64,000 nucleotides of DNA from Guadua angustifolia (GCA_036346375.1 CM070520.1:18390852-18454851), one strand, 5' to 3'. Counted from the first letter of the stretch, positions 46,942-58,920 are shown. Notes: generated by a model from the letters alone, not told the origin. Numbers and translations are program-made.

Positions 46942-49424
46942 TCACGGTCTTTGAACTGTTGGGCAATACTTGAAAGAGTGTCCTATCTCTTTACAAATGG
47001 AGCATTTCTTCATACGATGCCCACTTTCTGCAGCGTCCATGTCGTTCCTTATACGTCTTGTTTGTCATTGCCCTATGCCCTTGAGCCTGCTGACATCAGG
47101 AACCCACCGTGTATCCTCCCATCTCTGATGCTCCGTGAACAAACCCACCAATCGAAAGCCGTATATTTCTTCGTTCCAAGTTGTCGTCACCGCTTCTTTA
47201 CTGAAAAACTGCAACAAGAATATACCTGGGTCCATACGAATTGTCGAGCACGCAGCCATTACGTGCGAGCATGGCTTGTCTTGACAGCCTTGAGCTTATT
47301 CTTGGTGCATACACATGTTTGTCGATGTAGAATGCATTCGTGAGCAACTTTACGCCGGTTCGTCCTACGTCTTGCTTTCTCTTTACATAGTACCTCGAAA
47401 TGAAGCTCTCTCGTACCCATTTTCAATGCTCTATGCATCTCCCCCTTTTTCCCTTTCTCCTCTATGTATGTACAGATCACTTCCGAGTATTTCACATCAG
47501 GATTACTCATGCGGGCTATCGATCTAGCATGACGATCCACAAAGTACTTCGCAACACCATGAAGAACACCCTCCACTATAGCAACAAGAGGAAGGGGTCT
47601 TAGTCCTCGCATGACCCAGTTGTAAACTTCAGCCAATTGAGTCATCATAACCCCATACTGGGAACCATCGGTGTCGTAAAGCAATGCCCATTTCTGCCTA
47701 GGTTCATGCTCTATCCATTCGGAGAAGCATTTCGTCGATCTTCCATTCCTCCGGACCAAGTGCGGAGGGTGCGTAAATAACACTTCGATTACTCTTGGGG
47801 CTTCCTCTGTGCTAGGAATCGGCCTCTTCGTTGCCTCTGCGGTATGCCTTGATGTCAGCTCGTCCAACTTCTTCCACAGTGCATCAAACTTTCTCTGTTG
47901 GGTCTGGTCACACAACCTCTTAAAAAGCTTTGTAAGGTCCTTGTTCTTAAACTGCTTGTAGAAATTAGCACCCATGTGCTGTTTGCACCACCTACTTCGC
48001 ATATTAGGCCATGGATGTGTTTCTTCTGCACCTTTCTGCAACTGCACGACCGCCTTCAACAGCCTGGGGTGCCGATCGTGTATAACACACACTCCAGGGC
48101 GCTGATCCACAATTCCAGCTTTCACGTTCCTCAGAAACCAGAGCCAGCTTTCTGTGTTCTCACCCTCCACGAATGCAAGCGCTATTGGAAGAACCTGATT
48201 GTTGCCATCAACTCCTATGGCAGTCAATATCTGACCCTTGTACTTCCCAGTCAAGAATGTCCCATCAACACATAACAACAGACGGCAATGCCTGAACGCG
48301 TTGACACATGCACCGAAAGCAAAGAATGCCCGCTGAAGTACCATCTTCCCAAATGAAGCTACGAGAGGTCTGCTCACAAATATTGACATAAGTTCCAGGA
48401 TTTCTTTCCTTGATCACCTCAAGCATACCTGGTAGGTTCTGATACGAGTCTTCGAATGTACCAAATCTAGTTTCCAAAGCCTTCTGCTTCGCTCTCCATG
48501 CTTTGGCATAGCTTATGGTATACTGAAATCTCTGCTCTATTGCAAGTATGATGGCACGTGGCTCTAAATCCAAGTTGCCCACAATCTCTACATACATTAC
48601 ATTTGCAACAAAACCTGAAGATATGTTTCTATGCGATTGGGCAGATTCCGTAAGCACGCACGTGTGTGGGACGACTATAGAACACTTCCAAACGGTATCC
48701 CATTTAGGCTGGTACGCATGCACACGCCATTGGCAACCCTCCATTTGGCACTGACATCATACGTCCGTTGGTCTGACCTCGCAACCTTAAAGGTTCTCTG
48801 ACGACACCGCCCATCTTTATCCTTGCTTCTGAACCTCATATTTATTCTTGTAAATAGCACCTTGCCTCACTTCATTCCTATCTGACTGCCACGGGAAGTG
48901 TTCACCCTCGTTGACCACCAATCTATCGAACTGACATGCATCCCACTCTGTAGGGAAATGCTCTTCGTCGTCTGTGTCGTTACTCAAATTCTCATACTCC
49001 TGGCTCTCTGTCTCCATTGCATCAACCAACGATTCAATGTTTTCTCCCTCGTCTGCCACGCCCAGTGGTTCCTGAACATCTAGATTTGGAATATCAACTT
49101 CCTCATCTCGCACACCTTCGGTTCGGCTACTCTCCCCAACTTCCTCTGCTTCATCACCACTAGCCTCCTCCTGCATCGTATGGTCAGTATTGGTTTTTTG
49201 AAATGCTTGCGCCAACAACACTAATGGCCAACCATTTTCAATTGCCATTCTTATGTACGAGCTCCAAGACTTCGGCCCCTTCAGTTCTACTAACTCCTAG
49301 TACGTGTAATCCCGTCTCCGAGACCCCACTCTGTGCAGCTTCAGATCATGCAATTTCCTATCCAAGGAGAACATGTTGTACAACCATCTGTTAACCATGC
49401 CCCACGAACGCTCACCAGCACGTG
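46942..49424 (-). pseudogene. MURA-type MULE transposase, main part
   Basis: Read from 49424 down, the frame continues from the N-terminal piece at 60980-61098 across the Gypsy. Seen in order: GERSWGMVNRWLYNMFSL, an acidic spacer, a MuDR-type DNA-binding part (EGCQWRVHAY, SYAKAWRAKQKAL, 48740-48440), and the MULE transposase domain with the first catalytic Asp in CVDGTFLTGKYKG, the second in IHDRHPRLLKA, and GANFYKQFKNKDL (48270-47900). Then come a SWIM-type finger CVCTKN...PCSHVMAAC (near 47300-47240) and a CCHC knuckle CSICKEIGHSFKYC (near 46985). Stops occur near 49303, 48819 and 47065; frameshifts near 48370 and 47280. The enzyme moves the MULE; this copy is inactive. Confidence 0.88.
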
Positions 49425-49429
49425 ACAGG

Positions 49430-49897
49430 TGTCGAGGGTTGTTATCGACAATAATGAAAAGGGGGCTAGGCGCTGGACCCAAACTCGATGGTAGCATAAG
49501 ACACGGGAATTATACAGGTTCGGGCTCTCACGGTGGAGATAATACCCTAGTCCTGTGCTCTGGGATTATGATTGGCTAGCTTATTTGTTGTTGATCTTGT
49601 ATTCTCTTCTTCCGTCCCCTCCCTTTATATAACAAGGCGGAGGCGGTTTACAAAAGAGAATCCTACTCGGACTCGAGGTGGAGCTTATATCTTTACATCT
49701 ATTCCGATTATGTATTAGTCGGGATTACAATCATCCCCTGCCTAATACGACTCGGTTTCCTTAACTAGGATTTGTCCTGATTCTTCACGCCTTGCTCATT
49801 TCAGTGCCTCCGCCTTCGTAGTCGGCTGGCCTAGTTTACGCTGGTTGGGCCTTGGCGAACTGTCGCCAGTGTGGCCCCAGGGTGTACATACCCCACA
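49430..49897 (-). repeat. Gypsy 3' LTR (left), 468 bp
   Basis: Same length as the right copy and about 95% identical by eye. On the sense strand a TATA box TATATAAAGGGAGG lies at about 49617-49630. Start and end are TG and CA. Confidence 0.93.
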
Positions 49898-49911
49898 GTA
49901 GCCCCCAAGTG
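49898..49911 (-). other. Gypsy polypurine tract
   Basis: On the minus strand CACTTGGGGGCTAC abuts the 3' LTR start TGTGGGG. Three similar 'gggggcta' motifs occur again further inside (54698, 54894, 55026). Confidence 0.8.
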
Positions 49912-50682
49912 CTTCATAATCGAGTGCCTTCCTGCGGTCAAGTCTTCCCGAGTGCTTTTAGCCGAGTGCTTGTCGCTTGGCGAGGAGGTCATGAAGAACT
50001 CGACGAAATTCTTTGTGCAATTTATTCCGAGCTGTCTCTGACCTGGTTTACCAAGCCGACTTGTTACTTGGTATGTTTCATGTGCGCACCTGTATTCAGC
50101 CGAGTGGTATTAGCGCATCCGAGCACATAATCCTTGGCCTTTTTACAGAGCGTATCTTTGCCTGTCCATCGGGTATCCATCGCCGCCCTTCTTGGGGTCA
50201 CACGATCATCATACCTTGTAGGCATCTATTTTTAGAGTCATCTTTACGGTACCTGACTTCGTTCTCTGAACGATATCAGCTTACGGCCTATCATGAGGCA
50301 TACCATAAGAGGATGTTATTTCTTGGGTGGTACCCGTTATCCCGTGTGTCACGGGCTTCTGGCTTTTGGCCCATCTTGGGGCATACCATTTCCAAATTCA
50401 ATTTTTTGGGCCGTTGGCGATTATGCACGACGTGCGTGTCCGCTGGCCCACCCTGAAGTGCTCCCTAGGGCGGCTTCAGGACCTTGGAAGGGTGATGCGG
50501 TTTCCCGCTCGAGGCGAGAATCGGCGCCGCTTTCCTATCAATATGGAGCAAATGAGGTGGCCTTGCACTGTTCCCATTTGCCCCTTTGTTCTCCAATCTT
50601 TTTCCCTCGCGACTTCCGCCGCTAGGGTTAACTCTTCTTGTCATCCTAATCTCCCGCGATCGCGAGGCTTCTTCATTCGAGA
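49912..50682. other. Leader or promoter region of the antisense ORF in the Gypsy
   Basis: No minus-strand gene is seen between the 3' LTR and the antisense ORF. The DNA repeats phrases such as 'cgagtgctt' and 'gccgagtg' at 49920-50110. It may carry the promoter of the plus-strand ORF; no TATA box could be fixed. Confidence 0.4.
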
Positions 50683-53623
50683 ATGTCGTCTTCTTCTCCC
50701 GCAACCGTTCATTCGTCCGCCGCGGCCAAGGATTGGGCTACCTCGGTAACGACGAAGGGGCGACTGGAGGATTTAGTAAGCGTCGGTGTTTTTTCGCCAT
50801 TGGTAATGCTCGCCGCCCGCCCTGCTGCAGGTGAATTCTGCCCCACCCCTCGTGCTGAGGAGGTGGTCGTCTTTGAATCCTTCTTTATGCGTGGGCTTAG
50901 TCTCCCGGCATCCCCTTTTCTCCGCGGCATTCTTGAGTTTTATGGGATCGAGCTAACTCATCTTAACCCCAACTCCATTCTCCAAATTGCTGCCTTCGTC
51001 AACCTCTGTGAGGCCTTCCTTAGTATTCGCCCCCACTTCAATCTCTTTCGCCACCTTTTCCTTCTTAAGCCTTTTTCTAATAAGAACTCCCCCAAAGTGG
51101 TTGGGGGTGCCGGGTTCCAACTGAGGGATGGCATGAAAAAGCCTTACTTTACCATTCCTTTCAAGACCTCGAACAAGGGTTGGCACCAAGAGTGGTTTTA
51201 TTGTGCCAATCCTGATCCTCCGTTGCCCGCCTTTACCGGGACGCCACCCAAGCCTTCTCTTGACTGGACATCGCTTCCCAGAGATGATGGGATGGACCAA
51301 ATGATTGACCTCATGGGGCTGATTGCTGAGTTGAAGGAGAATGGGCTCACTGGCACGGCCGTCGTTGCCAACCATGCAGACTTGAATTCAGCCTCTCAAA
51401 GATCGAGTTCATCCTGGGTACGAATATGAGGGCGCCAATGATCCTACTCGGGAGGTTTCTGAGGAAATTACCTCGACGGTGTTCTTCGGTCGCGTTGCTG
51501 ATTTTTTCGCCTCGAATGAGAAGATCGTCGTTCCCAAAAGCCCGAGACCTTTTACAAAGCTCAATCCTGCTCCTCCGGTAAGGGATCTTCATTGTCTTCC
51601 CGTGCTGAATCTTCTGACTTCTGTTAGGACTTTGACCTGGATATATGTCTTCTTTTTCGTACTTGCAGGGGCGTGATGCCTTCTTTTCCGATGCACCGCT
51701 CCCTGAATTCCCCGTGCATAAGGGTGATAAGCGAAACTTCCTCGCTCGTGGCTCGTGCTTCTTCCGCGGCCCCGATTGCAAAGCGGAGCAGAGTGAATGA
51801 ACCTGACGATAATCCTGTCGGGAAAGGGAAAAATCCGGTTGTTCGCAAGGCTAAGAGGAAGCAGTCGGCTAAAGATGTACGTCCGACTGGTGGTCCAAAG
51901 ATCCGGGACCCTACGACCGTGCGGCCTCCTCCCCCGGCTTCTTCCTCTTCAAGCCAGTCTGTGGGACCCGAAGTGTTTAAGCCCCTGGCTCACCCCACGG
52001 TCGAAAGTGTGCCTTCGCCTGCGCGCCCGACTGGAGCTCCCTTGTTTGCCGCAAGAAATGCGCTGCGAGGACTCTGCTTGGTAGTCCATCCGCCCGGAGG
52101 GGTTTAAAGTGCAAGATAACAAGATCCAACAGGTTGGATTTCCTTGTCACCCCTTCCTTGTTCCCCTGGACCGCGTCTTGATTGTTTCTTCTCGTAGGGA
52201 TCCTGTTGATGAAGTCCTTCATGAAACACCGCATCTGGAGTCTCCGGCAGTTGTCCACGGGGGTGATTCTGGCACCGCGAAGGCTGAGAGGTTGGTTGAT
52301 GCTACGTCCGCTGCTTCTAATGTTGCCGCGGAACCAGTCGGAACGGTCCTCCCGACAGCCCTTGAGGCTACAAGCAGTGAAGCTAATTCGGAGCCGAGTG
52401 GTTCCCAGCCACCTTTCCTTCTCGGACCGACTATTCACGCCGCGTCCCCCGTCAATGCTGTTGTTTCTCCTTTGACGCCAGAAGATCTTCCTTCCCCCCT
52501 TCGCCCATCACCACCGCATGAAGAAGTCCCCCCGCCTCCTCGCCCGAAATCTCCGGTGCGGGCTGCATTTGTTGATGATGACGGTGATGTGATCCTTTTA
52601 GACGGCGAGGACGAGGGTAAGGATTGGGAGTCGTTCTGTGACGCCGCCTACACCTGTTATCGTCTTGGCAATGTGAGTTGCCTGTGCTGCACTTTCTTTA
52701 GGAGTCTTCTTTTGTTTTCTCCGAAGCTTATCCTTGCTTTGTCGTCTCCAGCGCCTGTCGTCCTTTGCCAAGGACCAGAATTTTCTTCTTCGAAAATTAC
52801 TCCCGAGGATGAAAATGAGGAAGGATTACGCTGCAGAAGTTGAGCAGATCCGTCTTGGTGGAGGGGAGCTCACACGCACCACGTAGAGAATCGAGAGGCT
52901 GGAAGGACTTCGAAGTCGAATCCAGTCTCTCGAGGCGGAGAAGCTGAACCTGGTTAATTCTTCTGACGGTATTCTTCTTGTCCGAGTGCCTTGAGCCCCG
53001 ACTCTTATTCTTCATCTTCTGATGCCTCGGTCTTTGCCTTTTCAGATTTCTGGGAGAAGCTCGAGTCCTCTCTTTCCCGAAATGAGGAACTGAAGAAAGC
53101 TGAAGAAGATGCCAAGAAAGAAGTGGCCAGGCTGACAAGAGAGTTGGAAGGTGCGCTCTCGGTTTTGTCCTCTGTCTTGTCGTCCTTCTTTTGGCAGTTC
53201 CGGACTTACCTGACTGGTATTATGCAGTGCATCGGGTCAACTCGCAAGCTCAGTACCAGGTTCTTAATGATAAGATCAAATGTACTGAAGCGCGAGCCGA
53301 TTGTCTTCAAGTGGGTTCAGAGAGGATGTTGCGAATCCTGAGTCCTGATGAAGCCGGCACCAGCGGTGTCCCTTATGACGCCGATATCACAATTCAGGGG
53401 CTGGAAGAAGCCCCTAAGAAGCTTACTGCGCATTTGGAGGACATCGCAATCACGGCGCTTTGCCGGTGTTGGCGATCACCAAGTCCTTGTATCCGCGGTG
53501 GAGCTTGAGGTCACAAGGAGGGTTTGCCGTCTTGTCGATGACGATCAAGCGCTCGCCCTTATGGATGAGGTCAAGGATACTGCCACTGCTTTAGTTAAAA
53601 ACTTGGACTTGGGTCCTGTGTAG
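50683..53623 (+). pseudogene. Antisense ORF of the Gypsy, with 'putative gypsy type transposon' domain
   Basis: Transcribed opposite to gag-pol. The first exon starts MSSSSPATVHSSA at 50683 and holds EVVVFESFFMRGLSLPASPFLRGILEFYG with ILQIAAFVNLCEAFL, the hallmark of the PF04195-type domain, followed by GWHQEWFYC. A frameshift near 51385 precedes EVSEEITSTVFFGRVADF. Intron-like gaps with GT-AG ends follow (for example 51580-51668 and about 52674-52750). A proline- and serine-rich, then acidic middle (52200-52670, ending DDDGDVILLDGEDEG) leads to a coiled-coil part (WEKLESSLSRNEELKKAEEDAKKEVARL, 53050-53150; then 53250-53623), ending NLDLGPV. Stops and frameshifts show decay. The function in Tat elements is not known to me. 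In-row motifs are quoted only in short pieces. Confidence 0.75.
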
Positions 53624-54171
53624 TCTTCTGTTTGTATTAAACTTGCCCTGCGATTTTTTGTTCTTTTGGGATAATTATTCCAATATTGAAAGAATTCCCC
53701 TCTGGCCTGAATTTGCCTTGTGAAAATGTCTTGCTTCTGCCTTAATGCACTCGTTGGTTCCCGGCCCATTAGGAGGCATGTCTGGCGTCCAGGCCCGTTT
53801 TGAAGTCTTCGATCATCATGGCGTTTGACCCCCCTCGAGACATGTGCGACGTTACGTCTAGCACGTCCGAGAGGTGAATCGTTCCCGCCTCGATGATAGG
53901 CGTCGTTTTGAGCGAGAGTGAGTCTCTCTCCAAGGACAGACGTTGTCCCGTATAAGAGTGAACTCAGCCTCGGTTTTTGTGATTTGCAGCGCACTACCGC
54001 TCTCCGCCGGCTCATTCCTCTTCTTTTCTTCAAGAACCTCTTCTTGTTTCTTTGAAACACTCGTCCGTTCGCCTTCCTCTTTGCTTGGTTTCTTCGTTTT
54101 TTGTGCTTATGGAATGGTGACCGTCGGTTGATCGTTCATCTTTTTTGCAGGTTCCTTTCTTCTTCTTCCTC

Positions 54172-54477
54172 ATGGATTCTTCTTCTTCTTCTGAGGATCT
54201 CTCTCCCTTGTCTCTCCCTCCAGAATCCCCGGGTCCGCCAGTTGAACCGTGGGTCGAGAACATGCTCTTCAATTTTGGAGATGACGCCCCTACGGAGCCT
54301 GAGGACGAACTTGCCGAGCTCTGGGCTGAGTATGATCTCGCCATGGCGGAGGCTGCGGAGCAGGAGGCCGTCGCCCGGGACACCGCCGCCGTCGACGTCT
54401 TGATCGAGGTTGTCCCTAGGCTTGCTGAGGCCAGGGACGCCCTCATTGAGGCCGTGAGGCGCGCGCGCCGGGGGTAG
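54172..54477 (+). CDS. Small acidic antisense ORF of the Gypsy
   Basis: A complete 101-codon frame from ATG (preceded by a T-rich tract and 'tttgcag', a possible 3' splice site at 54150) to TAG at 54475-54477. The protein starts MDSSSSSEDLSPLSLPP, is strongly acidic (EDELAELWAEYD) with an Ala/Glu-rich, helix-forming second half (AEAAEQEAVARD), and ends in RRARRG. It follows the larger antisense ORF on the same strand and could be a separate gene or a last exon. No family is recognised. Confidence 0.5.
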   Translation: MDSSSSSEDLSPLSLPPESPGPPVEPWVENMLFNFGDDAPTEPEDELAELWAEYDLAMAEAAEQEAVARDTAAVDVLIEVVPRLAEARDALIEAVRRARRG

Positions 54478-55090
54478 ATTCTATTTCTGCAAGAAAAGTA
54501 GCACTTTTGTTGTCTGCAAGAAAACGTTTAGATAGTACTTTTGTTGTATATATCTTTTATGGCTTCTGGACAATGCTGGACTTTTGTAAGACTATTTTAG
54601 TTGCAGCCTGCCTTTTCTTTTTTCCTTGTTTAGATCTTTTTCGACTTTCCCGAGTGGTTTTCATCTTCCCTTATGTTTAAGCACCTTGTCCGATTAGTCT
54701 AGCCCCCGAGCATCGCGAGTTGGCGCTTGGCCCTTTTCCCTCGAACGTGCTTTTCATCAGGTAACTAGACTTTTTCGTCCAGGGTTTCACAATCGAGGGT
54801 TTAGAGCACTCGGATTTAGTCGTGACCGTAGGGAAAAGAAAAAAGATAGAAGTTGGTTTGCAAGCGGGGTTGCACATGTGCAACACTATTAGGTGTAGCC
54901 CCCGACTTACTGCTTAATTGAGAAGCAATTGAGTAGCAAGTCAATTAAATAGAAATTCTGACACATGGCATCTCTTGAAACAAGTAATCCTCCCAGCCGG
55001 GTTGCGCATGCGCAACACTATTAGGTGTAGCCCCCGACTTACTGCTTAATTGAGTAGCAAGTCTAGGAAAAGATTCAACAGTCATAAAAC
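54478..55090. repeat. Gypsy spacer with duplicated palindrome plus PPT-like unit
   Basis: Segment 54866-54942 is repeated at 54999-55062. Each copy has a perfect 14-base palindrome (TTGCACATGTGCAA at 54870-54883, TTGCGCATGCGCAA at 55002-55015) followed by 'cactattaggtgtagccccc' and 'gacttactgcttaattgag'. A third 'tctagcccccgag' lies at 54698. No gene is seen. Confidence 0.75.
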
Positions 55091-56015
55091 ATTTTAGGAG
55101 TAAAAACGACGTAGCTGCTCTATGTTCCATGAGTTGTTGATGATGGCGCCGTCTTCTCGCTTAAGCCTGTAGGCTTCCGGACGTGTCACCTCGTCGATGA
55201 TGTAGGGGCCTTCCCAATTCGGAGATAACTTGTGCTCGTGCTTCTGACTCTTTATGAGGACCAAATCGCCCTTGGAGAACGCTCGGTTTCGGACGTTTGG
55301 ATCGTGGTAGCGGCGCAGGGCCTGGAGGTATCTGGCCGACTGGACCGCGGCGACCTCCCTTGCCTCCTCCAGTCGATCGATGTCTTCCATTCTGCTTTCT
55401 TCCGACTCAGCCTCCTTGAAATTCCGGACCCGAGGGGATCCGAAGGTCAACTCGATTGGGTAGGACCGCCGAGCCATAGACCGGAAAAAAGGTGGTGCCG
55501 GTTGCCTGCTGGGTGGTTCTCAGCCCCCAGAGTACCGAAGGCAATTCTTTTACCTATCGGGCGGCATATGGTTTGAGACGGTCGAAAATTCGTGCCTTTA
55601 AGCCCTACAGCACCATGCCGTTTGCCCTTTCTACCTGACCGTTGCTTTTTGGATGAGCCACGGAGGCGAAGCAAATTTTGATACCGAGCTCATCGCACCA
55701 GTCTTGAAATTCTTCTCCTCAGAATTGGGTTCCGTTGTCCGTGATAATCCTATTTGGCACGCCGAACCTTACCACGATCTCTTGAAAAAATTATTTGGCT
55801 TTGGCCGCTGTGATTGTAGCCACTGGCTTTGCTTCTATCCACTTGGTGAATTTGTCGACAGCGACAAAGAGATGAGTGAGGCCGCCTTGAGCCTTCTTCA
55901 ATGGTCCGACCATGTCAAGCCCCCAGACTGCGAACGGCCAAGTGATCGGAATTGTCTGCAGCTTCTGAGCAGGCATGTGTATTTGGCGAGCAAAAAACTG
56001 GCATCCTTCACAGGT
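55091..56015 (-). pseudogene. Gypsy integrase core and C-terminus
   Basis: On the minus strand the zinc-finger second half CEGCQFFARQ (about 56005) is followed by the catalytic core: Asp in WGLDMVGPL (about 55930), Asp in IITDNGTQF (about 55740), and Glu in GQVERAN (about 55640). The C-terminal part (55477-55094) has RNRAFSKGDLVLI, LSPNWEGPYII and ends LRRFYS with a stop. In-frame stops occur at about 56013, 55791 and 55695-55560, several of them TGA or TAG where Arg or Gln is usual. Integrase would insert the cDNA. Confidence 0.88.
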
Positions 56016-57725
56016 TCAGACGATGTCCTCCGCATCAGTCACGGCAGTCGGCCAGAAGAAGCCTTGCCGATATGTCTTGCCCACCAGTGTGCTTGATGTC
56101 GCGTGGTGCCCACAGATTCCCGAATGGATTTCTCTGAGTAGGTTTTTTCCTTCTTGTTTTGATATGCATCGCCTTAGAACTCCGGAGGCACTTTTTCGGA
56201 ATAATTCTTCTCCTACTACCATGTAGTTCTTGCTATGTCGCGAGATGCATTCTGCCTCTGTTCGGTTTTCTGGAAGTTCATCCCTTAACAGGTAATTGAG
56301 AAAAGGAGCCGTCCAATCTGCGTTGATGACTAAGACCTCTTCTTCAATGGGTGTTTCTTCCGATTTGCCTTGTTCCTGCTTTTGGCTTATTGAAGGTTTA
56401 TGGAGTTCTTCGACAAACACACCGGCCGGAACTGTTGCCCGAGTGGAACCCAGCCTTGTCAATTCGTCTATTGCTTCGTTGTCACGACGGATCACGTGAA
56501 TGAGCTCCAGCCCGTCGAACTTGCCTTCTAGCTTCCGTACCTCCTGGCAGTATGCTGCCATGTTGTGTTCGACGCACGACCAATCCTTTTGTACTTGATT
56601 AATTACCAACATAGAGTCGCCCCGGATAATCAGCCGTCGGACACCAAGGGATATCGCGATGCGAAGCCCGTGGATGAGTGCCTCGTACTCGGCGGCATTG
56701 TTTGACGCCGGGAAGTGGATCTGAAGGACGTATTTCAGGCGTTCACCCGTTGGAGAGGTGAGGACCACGCCTGCTCTTGCGCCGCTGAGCATGAGGGATC
56801 CGTCGAAATACATTGTCCAATATTCCAGCTCTTCGATGGTCGTTGGAGTTTGCAATTCTATCCATTCGGCGGTGAAATCGGCAAGTATTTGAGACTTTAT
56901 TGCCGTTCGCGGCCTGAAGGAGATTTCAAAGACCCCGAGCTCGACCGCCCATTTTGCAATCCTTCCGGTGACCTTCTGGACATCCTTTTGGCTGGTTGGA
57001 GGTTTCATTTTTAGAATTGCATTGATCTTTTCTGGGTTCGCCTCGATGCCTCGCTGTGAAACAATGAATCCGAGCAATTTCCCAGACGGGACTCCAAAGA
57101 CGTATTTTTTCGGGTTGAGCTTCATCTTGTAAGCCCTTAGGCTTTCAAAGGTTTCAGCTAAGTCCGGTATGAGGTCTTCCTTTGTGCAAGACTTGACAAC
57201 AACGTCATCCACATATGCTTCCACGTTGCGCCCGATCTGGGAGTGAAAACATCGCTGTATTGCGCGTTGATAAGTTGTGCCAGCGTTCTTCAAACCGAAC
57301 GGCATCGTGACGTAGCAGAATGCGCCAAACGGAGTGATGAATGAGGTCTTGATGCAGTCTTCCTCTTTTAGCTTTGATCTGGTGATATCTGAGTAGGCAT
57401 CGAGCGAAGCTCATAGCACGTCGTCGAATCTACCACGGTCAATCGAGGCGGCCGAAAGGATCTTTCGGGCATGCTTTGTTGAGATCGGTATAATCAACGC
57501 ACATGCGCCCGACTTTATTCTTTTGCGAACAAGCCTTTGGGTTCGCCAACCCGGTCGAGATGGTACACTTCTTTTATAAAACCTCTTTGCTAAAAGCTTC
57601 GTGATTTCTTCCCTGATGGCTTCTTTCCTGTCTTGAGCAAATCTTCGGAGTCGTTGCTTGATGGGCTTGGCCTTCTCGTCAATGTTCAAAGAGTGCTCGA
57701 TCACCACCCTGGGAACACCGGGCAT
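56016..57725 (-). pseudogene. Gypsy reverse transcriptase and RNase H with internal deletion
   Basis: The N-terminal RT part (57725-57411) has VIEHSLNID and KLLAKRFY but soon loses frame. From 57305 a 429-codon frame is open: MPFGLKNAGTTYQRA, the catalytic YVDD (YVDDVVVKS, about 57205), and KYVFGVPSGKLLGFIVS. It then jumps from KVTGRI straight to AKWAVELGVFEISF near 56955, skipping the usual RT connection region of roughly 150 residues. RNase H follows with MYFDGS, NNAAEYEAL, IRGDSMLVI and the last Asp in DELTRLG. The integrase HHCC start (HSGICGHHATS) ends this frame at 56016. Confidence 0.9.
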
Positions 57726-57786
57726 ATCGGATGGTTTCCGCGAAGATGTCGGTTGGCGAAAAGAAAGGTGACGCGCGTCTTCCTAT

Positions 57787-58920
57787 TTAGGGTGAGGCTG
57801 TCCGTCGAGCTGTCTGGGCGGAGTTGGACGGGTCAAGGATTACCTTCTTGGCCCCCTCGTTAGGATTCAGACTTGTCTTGACCTGCTTCTTGGTCGGTAC
57901 TTCTCCTTCGTTTTCTTGGTGTGCGGCTGCCTGCCGGATCTTCTCTCTATCATCTGCCATCTCTTGAGCTTGACCATCTCGCGACTTTACATCAGCATTT
58001 AACGATCGCTTGACATCGCCACGGACGGAAATGATGCCCTTCGGCCCTGGCATCTTCAGGACGAGATAAGTGTAATGAGGCACGGCCATGAATCTGGCCA
58101 AGCCGGGCCTTCCTAAGATGGCATGATATGCCGTCTGAAAGTCGGCTACTTCAAAGTTGAGGTACTCTGTCCGAAAATTCTCCTTGGTTCCAAACGTGAC
58201 CGGCAAGGTGATTTGTGCGAGTGGGACCGAAGAAGTTCCGGGAATTACTCCATGGAATGGTGAGGAACCCCGCTTTAGCTCGGAGCGGGGAATCTTCATA
58301 TCATCGAAAGTTTTGGAGAAGAGAACATTGAGTCCACTCCCTCCGTCGACCAGCACCCTCTTGAGTTTAACATTGCGCACCACCGGGCCCAACACCAGCG
58401 GAAATCTTCCGGGGTAAGGGATGTGATCCAGATGATCCGAACGGTCAAAAGTGATGGGAACCTCGGACCATCTGAGGTACTGTGGAGCCGCTGGCATGAC
58501 GGCGTTGACGTCCCTGGCCGTGAGTTTTTGCTTTCGCTTTGACTCGTAAGCCATTGAGCCTCCGTAAATGTAGTTGAGCTCACATTCCATCTTTTGATAT
58601 TCGCCTTCGTCATCTTTAGGGGTATCTTGTTTTTTCTTCCCTTCATCTTTTGCTTCGCCTCTGGTCGGTCGTTTTCTAGATTCTTTAGCGAATCTCCTCA
58701 AAGTGAAGCAATCTTTCGCAGCGTGTTTACCTTTTGGGTGAAAAGGACAAATAGCTTCTATCACCGTGTCGTAGTCGTCGGTGCGTGGCGCACGATGCCG
58801 GCCTTGCTCGGCTGCTGCCACTATTTCTTTAGGTTTCCGCTTCCTATCTCGTTGTCTTGATGACTCGGCGTAATCCTTCTTATCTTTATGTCGTGGGCGA
58901 TCATCTTGCCGTTCGGCCAA
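57787..58920 (-). pseudogene. Gypsy aspartic protease region
   Basis: Open for 377 codons on the minus strand. A basic start (RHKDKKDYAESSRQRDRKRK) is followed by a CCHC-like CPFHPKGKHAAKDC (about 58745), as in Tat-lineage Gag tails. The protease motif is VLVDGGSGLNVLF (about 58365) with a later ILGRPGLARFMA (about 58110); the DGGS form of the active site is usual for this lineage. It lies between gag and RT, so it is part of the gag-pol reading. The frame ends at 57787 in poor alignment with the RT frame, indicating a frameshift. Confidence 0.82.

Noticed and set aside
47898..48275. Plus-strand frames within the MURA region
   Set aside because: They mirror the transposase frame on the minus strand and lack any domain.
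55653..56096. Plus-strand open frame of 147 codons opposite the Gypsy integrase
   Set aside because: It is the complement of integrase sequence; the antisense genes of this element lie elsewhere (50683-54477).
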